From the IMG/VR virus record IMGVR_UViG_3300028384_000991, positions 1 to 64,000 of that record: a stretch of DNA of 64,000 bases; one strand, given 5' to 3'. Each line of letters starts with the position of its first letter. Positions within the stretch are counted from its first letter, which is position 1. Under the pieces are notes generated by a model. The model searched no databases. It saw only the letters and a program-made list of their open reading frames with translations, and had not been told where the DNA came from. Positions 7,052 through 14,110 of the stretch are shown here, piece after piece. Position numbers and translations under genes: made by a program. The DNA comes from a virus.

Positions 7052-9103
7052 TTATTGTATTCGTATACAAATTTGATCTACACCATTTGACTGTCTAATA
7101 AGTCCAATGTTGCGTCCGTCTCTATCTGCTTCAATTGGTCCATCCATTGCAGGATTTTTATCTACAAGTGCGGCATCTTTCTTAACCCACTTAGCAATTT
7201 CGTCTTTAGAAGCACGTCTTTCGCCTTTTGCTCCAGCAGTAGCGCCACCGCTTTGACCACCGCTTGTTGACGCTGTATCCGCTTTAGAACCGCCATCTGC
7301 GCCTGCTTTAGTATCTGTGCCACCTTGTGCGTTATCTTGTGCACCTGTGCCACCTTGTGCTGTTGCTGTATCACCACCTTCTGGTGCTCCTGCATCTGCT
7401 CCTGCATCTGCTTTTGGTGCTGTTGATGACGCTGGTAAATCTACTTTTTTCTCTTGTGCAAGTGCTGAAATATCATCGTTTGTCATTCCTGCGTCTGCAA
7501 GAATGTTTGAAATACTTCCTGCGTCTGTAGGTTCGCCTGCCGCTTTCCATGCTTTGTTAAGTTTGTTTGCAGTTACTTTGTTTCCGATATCCTTAGCGGC
7601 TTGTTTAACGCCTGCGGCCGCTTTGCCTGCCGCACCTTTTACTGCTCCACCTACTTTACTTGCAAGATTGCCTAAACCTTTTTTAAGTTTTGCACCTGCT
7701 GTGTTAGGATTGTCTAATGGTAATTCTTGTTGTGCCGGATCTGCTTCTGCAATATATTGTTCTAACAAATATTTGTATGATGTTTCGTAGTCAATTGACT
7801 CAGTACCACGCACTGCAACTTTATCATCTGCTGGAGCATCTTCTCCACCTTTTAAACTTAATTCAAGTTGTTTCTTTTCTTCCGGATCAATCGGTTTAGC
7901 ATTAACCTTGTTCTTTGCATTGTCGTCGACTGTTGCAAGAGCACCTTGTGCCGCGGCCGCCGCGCCACCGCCTACGTCCATAATCTTTTCAATTGCCGCA
8001 TCAGCATTGTCAAGTACCGCAATAGCCGCATCAAGTTGATCGCCTGTTAGCATATCTCTTGGAATATCTGCTACTGTTTTTGCAAGAGCAGTTAGACTTT
8101 CATTTTGATCTTGTGTCGCTGATAAAAATCCGTGTAATTCTCCTGCCGCTTTGTAGTATTCTGGGCTAAATGCTTCTGCACTCGCCGCCGCATCGGACAA
8201 TGCTTTGTATTGTGCAACTTGATCAGCAGTCATTGTTAAATCGTAGTTGTAATTAAATGCATTAATATTACCGGTCATTTGTAAGTTTTGAGCACCATCA
8301 AGTACGCCTGCTTCAAATCCTGCATCTGCTACTGCTTTATCTACTGCCGCAGTGAAGTTGGCTTTTTGGAATTGATCCATCATAGCATCTGCTTCTGCTT
8401 CACTACCCATTGCAATGTTATCAACCATGTTGTCAGTTAAGCCTTGAATTGCTAAACCAGCAAGAGCACCATATGCCGCTGTTTTAACTGACTTACCAAC
8501 TGCTGTTGATAATTTCTCGCCTTGTAGTAAATCTTTTGAAGCACGTAGTATCAAACCAGCCGCGGCACCACCTGCAGGACCACCTGCAAACGCCGCAATG
8601 GTTGTTAAGATACCTACAGCAATACTTGCCTTGCCTGGATTTTCTTTTGCCCAGTCACTTACTTTTTGTATGCCTTGTACAATTTTTGAATCTGAATTTT
8701 CTGCACTAATTTTCTTTTTAAGTTCTTCAAACTTAGCATCTGCATTTTTAACTGGTCCAGCGTTTTGTGCAAGTCTACCAAGTTCGTTGATTTTAGCATC
8801 AACCTTCTTGGCAATGTCAACTGGAAGTTTTGCGGCCGCCGCCACACCCGAACCTACTTTGCCTGCAATGGTTTTATTGTTGCCACCGGCCATTGCACGT
8901 TCTTCAGCACCTTTGAAGATATCTTGAATTTGATCAGCAGTTAGTTCTGCTTCAGCAAGTTTTGTATACTCTTCAAGTAAAGGCCAAAGTTCACGTTCCC
9001 ATCTGTTAAGATAAATCTTTTGTGTTTCAGTTAGGTCTTGATAACCTTCTGTTAAGATTTGTGAAGTTCTATTGTTTGGTGTATTAAGTTCGTATAGTTT
9101 CAT
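7052..9103 (-). CDS. Large Ala/Gly-rich protein, possible internal head protein
   Basis: A 683-residue protein of unknown family. The first 19 residues, MKLYELNTPNNRTSQILTE, resemble T4 capsid-targeting peptides, which begin MK and end in an (L/I)xE prohead-protease site. A helical domain follows (about 22-75, with ELWPLLEEYTKLAEAELT). At about 154-226 lies a hydrophobic Ala/Gly-rich segment (KASIAVGILTTIAAFAGGPA and on) that could enter membranes. Residues from about 440 to the end are Gly/Ala/Asp/Thr-rich and probably disordered. Start and upstream stop share a TAATG, so it is coupled to the 213-residue gene. I infer packaging in the head and possible ejection; an ordinary minor structural protein is the alternative. 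Confidence 0.5.
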   Translation of the reverse strand: MKLYELNTPNNRTSQILTEGYQDLTETQKIYLNRWERELWPLLEEYTKLAEAELTADQIQDIFKGAEERAMAGGNNKTIAGKVGSGVAAAAKLPVDIAKKVDAKINELGRLAQNAGPVKNADAKFEELKKKISAENSDSKIVQGIQKVSDWAKENPGKASIAVGILTTIAAFAGGPAGGAAAGLILRASKDLLQGEKLSTAVGKSVKTAAYGALAGLAIQGLTDNMVDNIAMGSEAEADAMMDQFQKANFTAAVDKAVADAGFEAGVLDGAQNLQMTGNINAFNYNYDLTMTADQVAQYKALSDAAASAEAFSPEYYKAAGELHGFLSATQDQNESLTALAKTVADIPRDMLTGDQLDAAIAVLDNADAAIEKIMDVGGGAAAAAQGALATVDDNAKNKVNAKPIDPEEKKQLELSLKGGEDAPADDKVAVRGTESIDYETSYKYLLEQYIAEADPAQQELPLDNPNTAGAKLKKGLGNLASKVGGAVKGAAGKAAAGVKQAAKDIGNKVTANKLNKAWKAAGEPTDAGSISNILADAGMTNDDISALAQEKKVDLPASSTAPKADAGADAGAPEGGDTATAQGGTGAQDNAQGGTDTKAGADGGSKADTASTSGGQSGGATAGAKGERRASKDEIAKWVKKDAALVDKNPAMDGPIEADRDGRNIGLIRQSNGVDQICIRIQ

Positions 9104-9744
9104 TATAGTAACGCCGCCAATCGTTTTTTATCAGGATCATTTAATAAATCAAGTTGTGCTTGAATGTTTGGTGGAATCTCAGTAGCCGGACCGCCTGCAC
9201 TACCATTACCTGTTGGAGGTGCTTTGCCATCTGGTGCTGTTGAACTACCTGTTGCTGTTGCTTTATTAACTGCTCCTGTATCAGTAGTTCCTTGTTTTGC
9301 ATTGGCGCCTGCTCCTTGAGATGCGCCAGCACCTGCGCCAGCCGCTGGTTGTGCAGTACTACCTGCTCCGCTTGACACTCTTTTGTTATCCTGAACTACC
9401 TGTAAAAGAATTTTATCTAATTGTTTTTTATTAATCTGTCCTGTTTGTGGTTGGACTTTATCTGTAGGATATTTTTTAGACTTTAGCCAAGCAATAAGTT
9501 CACCGGTTTCGATGTTTTTCATTGCTTGTCCTGTAGATCCCATGTAATTTTGAAATTCTCCACGCAATTTGTTTGCTTCATCACCCGTATCTGCTTGACC
9601 AGCCAGTCCTAACGCAGTGTCTTTGGCACCTAATTTAGCCGCCGCTTTAGCGCCAAACTTGGTTAAACCCTGTTTAATTTTGCCTACAGGTGCTTCATTT
9701 GTGGTTTGTTTTTTGGATTCCACTACAATTTGCGATACTTTCAT
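9103..9744 (-). CDS. Ala/Gly-rich protein with capsid-targeting-like N-terminus
   Basis: A 213-residue protein starting MKVSQIVVESKKQ, close in form to T4 internal-protein targeting peptides (IPIII begins MKTYQEFIAE). A short ordered region (about 55-120) contains LRGEFQNYMGSTGQAMKNIE and ELIAWLKSKKYPTDKVQPQT, reminiscent of domains in other marine phage structural proteins. It is followed by a long Ala/Gly/Thr/Pro linker and a C-terminal helix (PPNIQAQLDLLNDPDKKRLA). It is first in the minus-strand trio, with AAGGAC before the ATG and a late-promoter-like element at 9773-9780. Function is unknown; internal head protein is my inference. Confidence 0.5.
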   Translation of the reverse strand: MKVSQIVVESKKQTTNEAPVGKIKQGLTKFGAKAAAKLGAKDTALGLAGQADTGDEANKLRGEFQNYMGSTGQAMKNIETGELIAWLKSKKYPTDKVQPQTGQINKKQLDKILLQVVQDNKRVSSGAGSTAQPAAGAGAGASQGAGANAKQGTTDTGAVNKATATGSSTAPDGKAPPTGNGSAGGPATEIPPNIQAQLDLLNDPDKKRLAALL

Positions 9745-9772
9745 TATAAAGTCCTTGTTTGTTATGTATTAC

Positions 9773-9780
9773 TATTTATT
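9773..9780 (-). promoter_or_regulatory. Late-promoter-like AATAAATA for minus-strand trio
   Basis: AATAAATA on the minus strand, one base off the T4 TATAAATA consensus, ends 28 bases before the ATG at 9744, leaving room for a short leader with AAGGAC. The plus strand of this 65-base gap would have to serve the divergent gene at 9810; there only ATTAAATA (9794-9801) is seen. Confidence 0.5.
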
Positions 9781-9809
9781 TCTTATAACTAATATTAAAT
9801 ATTTCTACG

Positions 9810-9992
9810 ATGACTACAAACAATTATATAGTGGTTGCTAAGAAAGATATCACCAAAGCCGGAAATGAGGCCGAAGCCTATGATATTATCTCGCAACTCC
9901 AACTTAACAACCCCCACGAGGAATACGAAGTACTGGAAGTACACCCGCAAAGACCAAAAGGTTTAGGCAGGGATCCAGACTTGTATGATTAA
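9810..9992 (+). CDS. Small conserved phage protein, unknown
   Basis: A 60-residue protein (MTTNNYIVVAKKDITKAGNE, then EVLEVHPQRPKGLGRDPDLY). It has a beta-strand start, a central helix and a distinctive basic/proline C-terminal motif that looks under selection. It lies in the gap between two minus-strand blocks and is followed after 3 bases by another tiny gene. No clear Shine-Dalgarno is seen. Codon use and the ordered sequence favour a real gene over chance; the function is unknown. Confidence 0.5.
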   Translation: MTTNNYIVVAKKDITKAGNEAEAYDIISQLQLNNPHEEYEVLEVHPQRPKGLGRDPDLYD

Positions 9993-9995
9993 TAC

Positions 9996-10190
9996 ATGAA
10001 TAAAAAAGAAGTTGTTGAATTAGAATCAGCGTTTCTAAATTTTATGGAAAAAGCAGAATCGTTAGGATTTTATTTTACACGTGATAGTGAAATAACCGCT
10101 AAACATAATACCGGAACTGAAAATCAGATTAATACCGAAGTAAAATTACGTCCTAATGATTATCTTAAAGACGTAAGTGGTAAGTTTTAG
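9996..10190 (+). CDS. Small hypothetical protein
   Basis: A 64-residue acidic protein starting at ATG 9996, 3 bases after the previous stop, so likely coupled to it. It begins MNKKEVVELESAFLNFMEKA, a probable helix, then a less ordered region ending LRPNDYLKDVSGKF. No recognised domain. A hairpin terminator directly follows the stop, which supports a short two-gene plus-strand transcript. Confidence 0.45.
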   Translation: MNKKEVVELESAFLNFMEKAESLGFYFTRDSEITAKHNTGTENQINTEVKLRPNDYLKDVSGKF

Positions 10191-10191
10191 T

Positions 10192-10218
10192 AGATGTGCT
10201 AAAGCACATCTTGTTTTC
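10192..10218 (+). terminator. Rho-independent terminator after the two small genes
   Basis: AGATGTGC (10192-10199), loop TAAA, GCACATCT (10204-10211), followed by TGTTTTC. A perfect 8-bp stem and a T-rich tail directly after the stop at 10190. On the other strand the hairpin is not followed by a T run. Confidence 0.75.
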
Positions 10219-10224
10219 GCTATC

Positions 10225-10367
10225 GCTCAAACACATTATCTTAAACAATAATTGCGAAGCAATTTAGCATCATGTAGATAGTTGAGCCACAATTCGCCCG
10301 TTGCCGGACGAATTAAAAATTTGGCTTCACATCATGTGAGTTAGCATCGCCATTCTGTTTAAGAAGA
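10225..10367 (-). ncRNA. Candidate structured small RNA with pseudoknot and GNRA hairpin
   Basis: No gene fits here, but nested pairings do. P1: TCTTAAACA (10364-10356) with TGTTTAAGA (10247-10239), 9 bp, enclosing the rest. P2: TGGC/GCCA (10352-10349 with 10325-10322) around TCAC/GTGA (10327-10339). P3: AATTCGTCCG, loop GCAA, CGGGCGAATT (10314-10291), 10 bp; read on the minus strand the loop is a GNRA tetraloop and the one mismatch becomes a G-U pair. P4: AATTGC/GCAATT (10264-10250). GCTCAA in the junction (10287-10282) can pair with TTGAGC beyond P1 (10230-10225), a pseudoknot. A sigma70-like promoter ends a few bases before P1. I recognise no known family; riboswitch, phage sRNA or part of a larger RNA are all possible. 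Confidence 0.55.
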
Positions 10368-10373
10368 TTACAT

Positions 10374-10403
10374 ATAATATGTGCGGAGGCGGCAGACCGT
10401 CAA
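10374..10403 (-). promoter_or_regulatory. Possible sigma70-type promoter of the structured RNA
   Basis: Minus strand: TTGACG (10403-10398), 18-base spacer, TATTAT (10379-10374). This predicts initiation around 10367, just before the closing helix of the RNA candidate at 10364. The same TTGAC bases could instead pair within the GC-rich region upstream, so the two readings compete. Confidence 0.45.
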
Positions 10404-10620
10404 CCCCCTACTTCAGCATTCGCAATATCCGCGGAAGGCAGTTGATCCCAAACAGTCGAAATCACTTACCTGTGTGTTGTATCTTTTTCACAGAGCACAC
10501 ATCTTTTATGCCTGTAGTTAGCATTGTCCTTGCAACGCACCAGTATCTGAATGCACATTACTTTCGTAAGCATCCTCAAGGTGAGTCGAGGTTCCCCGAC
10601 CAAACAGTGTTGCTATTTCT
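10380..10620 (-). ncRNA. GC-rich gene-free region, possible larger structured RNA
   Basis: By hand count, 115 of 240 bases in 10381-10620 are G or C (48 percent), well above the neighbouring genes. No convincing protein frame exists on either strand. Several hairpins fit the minus strand better, because the opposite strand has a C-A mismatch where minus has G-U: GTCGGG/CTCGAC (about 10600-10585) and GCGTTG/CAATGC (10538-10521). Others are TTAC-GAAA-GTAA (10569-10558, GNRA loop), an outer TCAAC/GTTGA helix, and an inner CTTC/GAAG helix around 10410-10450. It lies directly downstream of the GIY-YIG-like gene on that strand. It may form one RNA with 10225-10367, or be a decayed gene; I cannot decide. 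Confidence 0.35.
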
Positions 10621-10623
10621 TGC

Positions 10624-11049
10624 CTATTTTATTTTTTTCAACGCTTCTTTTAAAACTTTGCTACTACCTACACGCACATTAATAATGCCGTTGTAGTATT
10701 CGTCAGTTTCTAAGACACGTCTGTCGAATTGTTCTTTGGCTTCAAGATAACTTAGTACGCCTTTGCTTTCACAGTAGTGTAAAATTTCTCGTGTAAACTT
10801 TTCTGGGCCTATGTTTTGTACATCTTCAAGTAAATGTTCTGAAGATCCCCAATAGTCTCTCCAGTCTGATTCTACTTTTTCACGTCTTTTGTTTTTTCTG
10901 CCTTTGAGTGGTGGGCGAGTTTTTTTGAATTTTGCGAGTTTTTTGCCTACGTACTTACGATTGTTTGTTAAATTGGTTATAAGGTAAACAAAGCCTTCTA
11001 TGCCTTCTGGTATTTCTGTTACTTCTTGTCCTTTGTAAGTCCATTGCAT
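10624..11049 (-). CDS. GIY-YIG-like nuclease
   Basis: A 141-residue protein with an N-terminal GFVYLITNLTNNRKYVGKK (residues 19-37), a variant of the GIY-(about 10)-YIG nuclease core. A basic stretch (KFKKTRPPLKGRKNKRREKV), a DWRDYWGSS motif and later YLEAKEQFDRRVL with a conserved Glu follow; in GIY-YIG enzymes the late Glu binds the metal. Relatives in T4-like phages include endonuclease II and intron or free-standing homing nucleases. No intron is evident around it. It is the last protein gene in the minus-strand operon after gp46 and stands next to the structured RNA region. A homing role versus host-DNA degradation cannot be decided here. Confidence 0.7.
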   Translation of the reverse strand: MQWTYKGQEVTEIPEGIEGFVYLITNLTNNRKYVGKKLAKFKKTRPPLKGRKNKRREKVESDWRDYWGSSEHLLEDVQNIGPEKFTREILHYCESKGVLSYLEAKEQFDRRVLETDEYYNGIINVRVGSSKVLKEALKKIK

Positions 11050-11067
11050 ATGGATACTTACCCGAGC

Positions 11068-11274
11068 CTACTCTGCCTTGGTGTCTTTTTTGGAATCGTA
11101 AGTGTTTTTTACTTCTTCCATACGTATTTTAGCAAGTGTACGTATTTCTCTGAGCCACTTCCGAGTTTCCTGCATGGTTCTGACACCACGATTTTTTTCA
11201 AAACGTTCATTTGCTTTGAAATATTCCAAATATGCTTTTGTTAATTTGTCGTGAGTGTCGTCTTGTATGCTCAT
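11068..11274 (-). CDS. Small charged helical protein next to gp46
   Basis: A 68-residue protein (MSIQDDTHDKLTKAYLEYFK, then RKWLREIRTLAKIRMEEVKN). It is almost entirely predicted helix with alternating charge. Its ATG overlaps the gp46 stop by 4 bases (ATGA), which indicates translational coupling. Small basic helical proteins accompany the recombination genes of marine T4-like phages, but no function is assigned. Binding to DNA or to the gp46/47 complex is a plausible guess. Confidence 0.55.
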   Translation of the reverse strand: MSIQDDTHDKLTKAYLEYFKANERFEKNRGVRTMQETRKWLREIRTLAKIRMEEVKNTYDSKKDTKAE

Positions 11275-13040
11275 TGTACTACATCAATGTCGTTTGCATA
11301 ACTGGTAAAGCCGTTTTCTTTTACAACCTTAAGTACATTATTAACACGACCTTGCAATTCGTCTTTGTGCGAGATCAAATAAATGTTCTTTTTACGTTCT
11401 CTACCCATTTTCTTAAGAATAGCCAAACTGTGTTCTACACCTGCTGTGTCCATTCCGCTGTCAATAAGTTCATCAACAAACAACAAGTTAATGTTTTGAT
11501 ATAAACTTTCCCATACATCACGGAATGCAAAACTTAATCCTAAGATTAATCTGTTACGTTCACCTCTTGACAAGTTATCAAAGTCTAAATCCTGTCCAAG
11601 TTGTGTAATCATAACTGTAAGATCGTTTTGGAATACAACAGTATGCGGCAATCCAATTTTATCAAGATAGTATGTGAGTCTATTGTTAAGATATGCAAGA
11701 TTTTGTTCAATAATTTTCTTACGAATAAACGAATCTTTGTTTGTCAACAGTTTATATAAGAACGCTTGATGTTCTTGCTCTACAGTTAGTTCGTTAACTT
11801 TGTCCCAGTTTACTTCTTGAATAGCAGTGTTCTCAAGTTCTTCAATTTGATCTACATAAGGATCGCTTTCTGTTTCTTTTGATTTTAATGCTTGTTTTAG
11901 ATTCTCAACATTGCTTCTATGATCATATGCTTCTTTTGCAGTTTCATAAAATGTAGTTGGTTTAGAATCTAAATCACCTAATTCAGAAAGTTTAGTTTGA
12001 ACCTTTTCAAACTTTGTGTTAATTTCAAATAGATATGACATGGTTTCGCCATATTCTTCTTGAAGTTTAGATTCAATTTCGTGTTTTTTATCTTCGTGTA
12101 AGTCTTGTCCACAAGCATGACACTTTGCATCATTCAAACCTTCTAAGTCTTTTGTAAGTTTATCAATCTGTCTGTCTGTTTGACTTAATGCACTTTCAAG
12201 TGTAGCACGTTCTTTTTCTAAATTGCGTTTGTGTTTGTCGTTTTCGGACCATTTAGATAGCAATTCGTGATTTGCAAGTTCTGTTTCAATGTCCAGGTGT
12301 TCTAATTCGTCAATGCCGTTTTGCAAACGTTCGCAGTCTTTGGCATTTTGTTGACGCCATGCACTTGATTTTACTTTCAAACTTTCAATAGTTTCTGCAA
12401 CTTTTTCATTTGCAGTTTGAATACCGTTTATTCTTGCAGTTTCTTCTGTAATACCGTCACGTGTTTCTTTTTGTTTTACTTTTAATTGTTCTGCTTTTTC
12501 AGAAAGTATAGTAATACCAAGTAATTGTTCAATAATAGCACGTTGATCATTTGGTTTTAAACTTAAGAATGGTTCGGTATATGTGTTTAGTGCAACCAAA
12601 TGCTTAAACATATCGTGACTCATTTGTAACAAGTCGTCAATTTCTTTTTGTGTTTCTCTTGAATCGCCTTGCGACTCGTCTGTAATTTCTTTTTCTTCTT
12701 CGTTAATAAAAAACTTTAGTACATTAGGTCCTCGACCTCTTTCAATTCTATATTTTGTACCATTCTTTTCAAAATTAAGTGTAACTAACATTCCTTTGCC
12801 GTTAGTTTTATTAATTAGGTTGTTTCTACGAATGTTAGTTAGTGCTTGTCCATACAATGCATATGAAAGGGCATTAATGATAGTGGTCTTACCAGTTCCG
12901 TTTCGGGAGCCACTATCATCGCCTCCTTGATCAAGATTCTCTCCAAGGACAAGTGTAAGTTGTCTATTGCTGAAATCAACAGCCTGCGTTTGATTACCAA
13001 CGCTCATAAAGTTTTTTACGGTTAAATCTTTGATCAACAT
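11271..13040 (-). CDS. gp46: gp46 recombination endonuclease subunit (SMC/Rad50-like)
   Basis: A 589-residue ATPase of the Rad50/SbcC family that with gp47 resects DNA ends during recombination-dependent replication and degrades host DNA. Walker A is GSRNGTGKTT at residues 44-53, separated from the usual LGENL by an extra loop. Two coiled coils flank a zinc hook, CHACGQD, near residue 306. The ABC signature is LSRGERNRLILGLSF near 490, and Walker B is LLFVDELIDSGMD near 520. Length matches T4 gp46 (560). It starts 3 bases after gp47 and its end overlaps the next gene by 4, so the three form one operon under the sigma70-type promoter at 14078-14106. Confidence 0.95.
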   Translation of the reverse strand: MLIKDLTVKNFMSVGNQTQAVDFSNRQLTLVLGENLDQGGDDSGSRNGTGKTTIINALSYALYGQALTNIRRNNLINKTNGKGMLVTLNFEKNGTKYRIERGRGPNVLKFFINEEEKEITDESQGDSRETQKEIDDLLQMSHDMFKHLVALNTYTEPFLSLKPNDQRAIIEQLLGITILSEKAEQLKVKQKETRDGITEETARINGIQTANEKVAETIESLKVKSSAWRQQNAKDCERLQNGIDELEHLDIETELANHELLSKWSENDKHKRNLEKERATLESALSQTDRQIDKLTKDLEGLNDAKCHACGQDLHEDKKHEIESKLQEEYGETMSYLFEINTKFEKVQTKLSELGDLDSKPTTFYETAKEAYDHRSNVENLKQALKSKETESDPYVDQIEELENTAIQEVNWDKVNELTVEQEHQAFLYKLLTNKDSFIRKKIIEQNLAYLNNRLTYYLDKIGLPHTVVFQNDLTVMITQLGQDLDFDNLSRGERNRLILGLSFAFRDVWESLYQNINLLFVDELIDSGMDTAGVEHSLAILKKMGRERKKNIYLISHKDELQGRVNNVLKVVKENGFTSYANDIDVVQ

Positions 13041-13043
13041 ATT

Positions 13044-14048
13044 CTATAACTCGTTATAAATGTTTAGCAGTGTTTGTTTGTTGTAGTTTTCACTTTCGAT
13101 AGCGTTAATTTCTTCTGCTACAATCTGGTCAACGCTTTCAAATTTAGTAATATCGATGTCAGTGTTAATTTGATCATCTTGTAAACTTGGAATAAGTGTA
13201 ATTTCGCGACAATTAAACTGACGTTGGAATTCTTCTTTGATAAAACTTGCTTCTTCGTAACTAATATTAATATCAAGTGTTACTCTAAGATACATTTTTT
13301 CTTTCATCAATGTATCTTTTTGATCAATTAGTTGGCTAAGTTTTACAGTTCTATACTTAGGACAACCTTCCCAATCAAGATATTGAGGTTCTCCACCATG
13401 TTCGAGAATCATCATACCACGCTTGTCGTCCCAAGCATCTGCATAGTTGTGCGGAAATGCATTACCAATATATGTTACATTACCTTGTGTTTGTCTTTTA
13501 TGGAAGTGTCCACTAAACACATAGTCCTGATGTACAAAATGTTTTGATTGTAGTTCGCCTGTTTCAGGCATTTGTACCATAGCATTCATATAAAAGTTTG
13601 GAAGTTCAAAGTGACCAAACATATATTTGCTTTTGATCTTAGGAATCTTTTTCCATTCTTCACCAACTAACCACGGAACCATAGTGCTATCGCCAATGGT
13701 TGTAATTTCGTCAACAACAGTAATACCTTCAATATGTTTTGCAAACTCTACACTTTGAATATCTCTTTTATCTTTGTAATACAGATCGTGATTGCCTGGA
13801 AAGTAAAAGAACTGTTCAAATGCTTTTCCAAGTTTTTCAAGACTACGGATTGAATAATCCATAGTAACAATATTCAAACTGTTTCTGTTATGATGCCAAT
13901 CGCCCATAAAGATGCCTGTTTCACATCCATGTTCTTTGGCTTTTTCAATATACCAATCAATAAATTCTTCACAGTCTTCGTTGTGCGCCTTTGAGTTAGA
14001 TTTTAACCCAAAGTGAATGTCTGTAAATACTGCACATTTTTTAAACAA
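13044..14048 (-). CDS. gp47: gp47 recombination endonuclease subunit (Mre11/SbcD-like)
   Basis: A 334-residue metallophosphoesterase, the nuclease partner of gp46. Phosphodiesterase motifs in order are D10-I-H12, G49-D-W-H-H-N54, G85-N-H-D88, then GHFELPN and SGHFHKRQ, covering both metal sites. The start is TTG at 14046-14048 (not ATG), chosen because FKKCAVFTDIHFG begins the fold directly and GAGG lies 7 bases upstream. Length matches T4 gp47 (339). A TTGACT/TAAAAT promoter lies in the 62-base gap before it. Confidence 0.94.
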   Translation of the reverse strand: MFKKCAVFTDIHFGLKSNSKAHNEDCEEFIDWYIEKAKEHGCETGIFMGDWHHNRNSLNIVTMDYSIRSLEKLGKAFEQFFYFPGNHDLYYKDKRDIQSVEFAKHIEGITVVDEITTIGDSTMVPWLVGEEWKKIPKIKSKYMFGHFELPNFYMNAMVQMPETGELQSKHFVHQDYVFSGHFHKRQTQGNVTYIGNAFPHNYADAWDDKRGMMILEHGGEPQYLDWEGCPKYRTVKLSQLIDQKDTLMKEKMYLRVTLDINISYEEASFIKEEFQRQFNCREITLIPSLQDDQINTDIDITKFESVDQIVAEEINAIESENYNKQTLLNIYNEL

Positions 14049-14077
14049 AATAATACCTCTATTTTTACTGTCTTAAT

Positions 14078-14106
14078 ATTTTACAACAAAAATTTAATAA
14101 AGTCAA
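14078..14106 (-). promoter_or_regulatory. Sigma70-type promoter for gp47-gp46 operon
   Basis: Minus strand TTGACT (14106-14101), 17-base spacer, TAAAAT (14083-14078). One mismatch per hexamer and ideal spacing. It lies between the gp55 stop and the gp47 start, with room for a leader carrying GAGG. Expected to work with unmodified host polymerase early in infection. Confidence 0.72.
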
Positions 14107-14110
14107 GAAC

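Noticed and set aside
7045-7056. AATAAATAAATA before the 90-residue gene as a late promoter
   Set aside because: It directly abuts the ATG and overlaps the previous stop; A/T-rich codons explain it, and the gene can be read from the upstream transcript.
10467-10580. Short minus-strand frames with zinc-finger-like CKDNANYRHKRCVLC
   Set aside because: A 35-codon frame with a CxxC-like look but no ribosome site and a stop soon after; the adjoining frames hold other fragments. It may be a decayed gene, but one motif is too little to annotate.
10581-10602. tRNA T-arm-like GAGGTTCCCCGAC
   Set aside because: Lacks the GTTCRA loop and no acceptor, D or anticodon arms can be drawn around it on either strand.
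10379-10696. Plus-strand frame of 105 codons beginning MCGGGRPSTP
   Set aside because: It overlaps the 3' end of the GIY-YIG-like gene on the other strand, has poor codon use and no ordered domain. The region is better explained by minus-strand RNA structure.
10225-11049. Group I intron containing the GIY-YIG gene
   Set aside because: No interrupted exon is present: the flanking genes are complete and lie on different strands, and I see no P3/P7 core.
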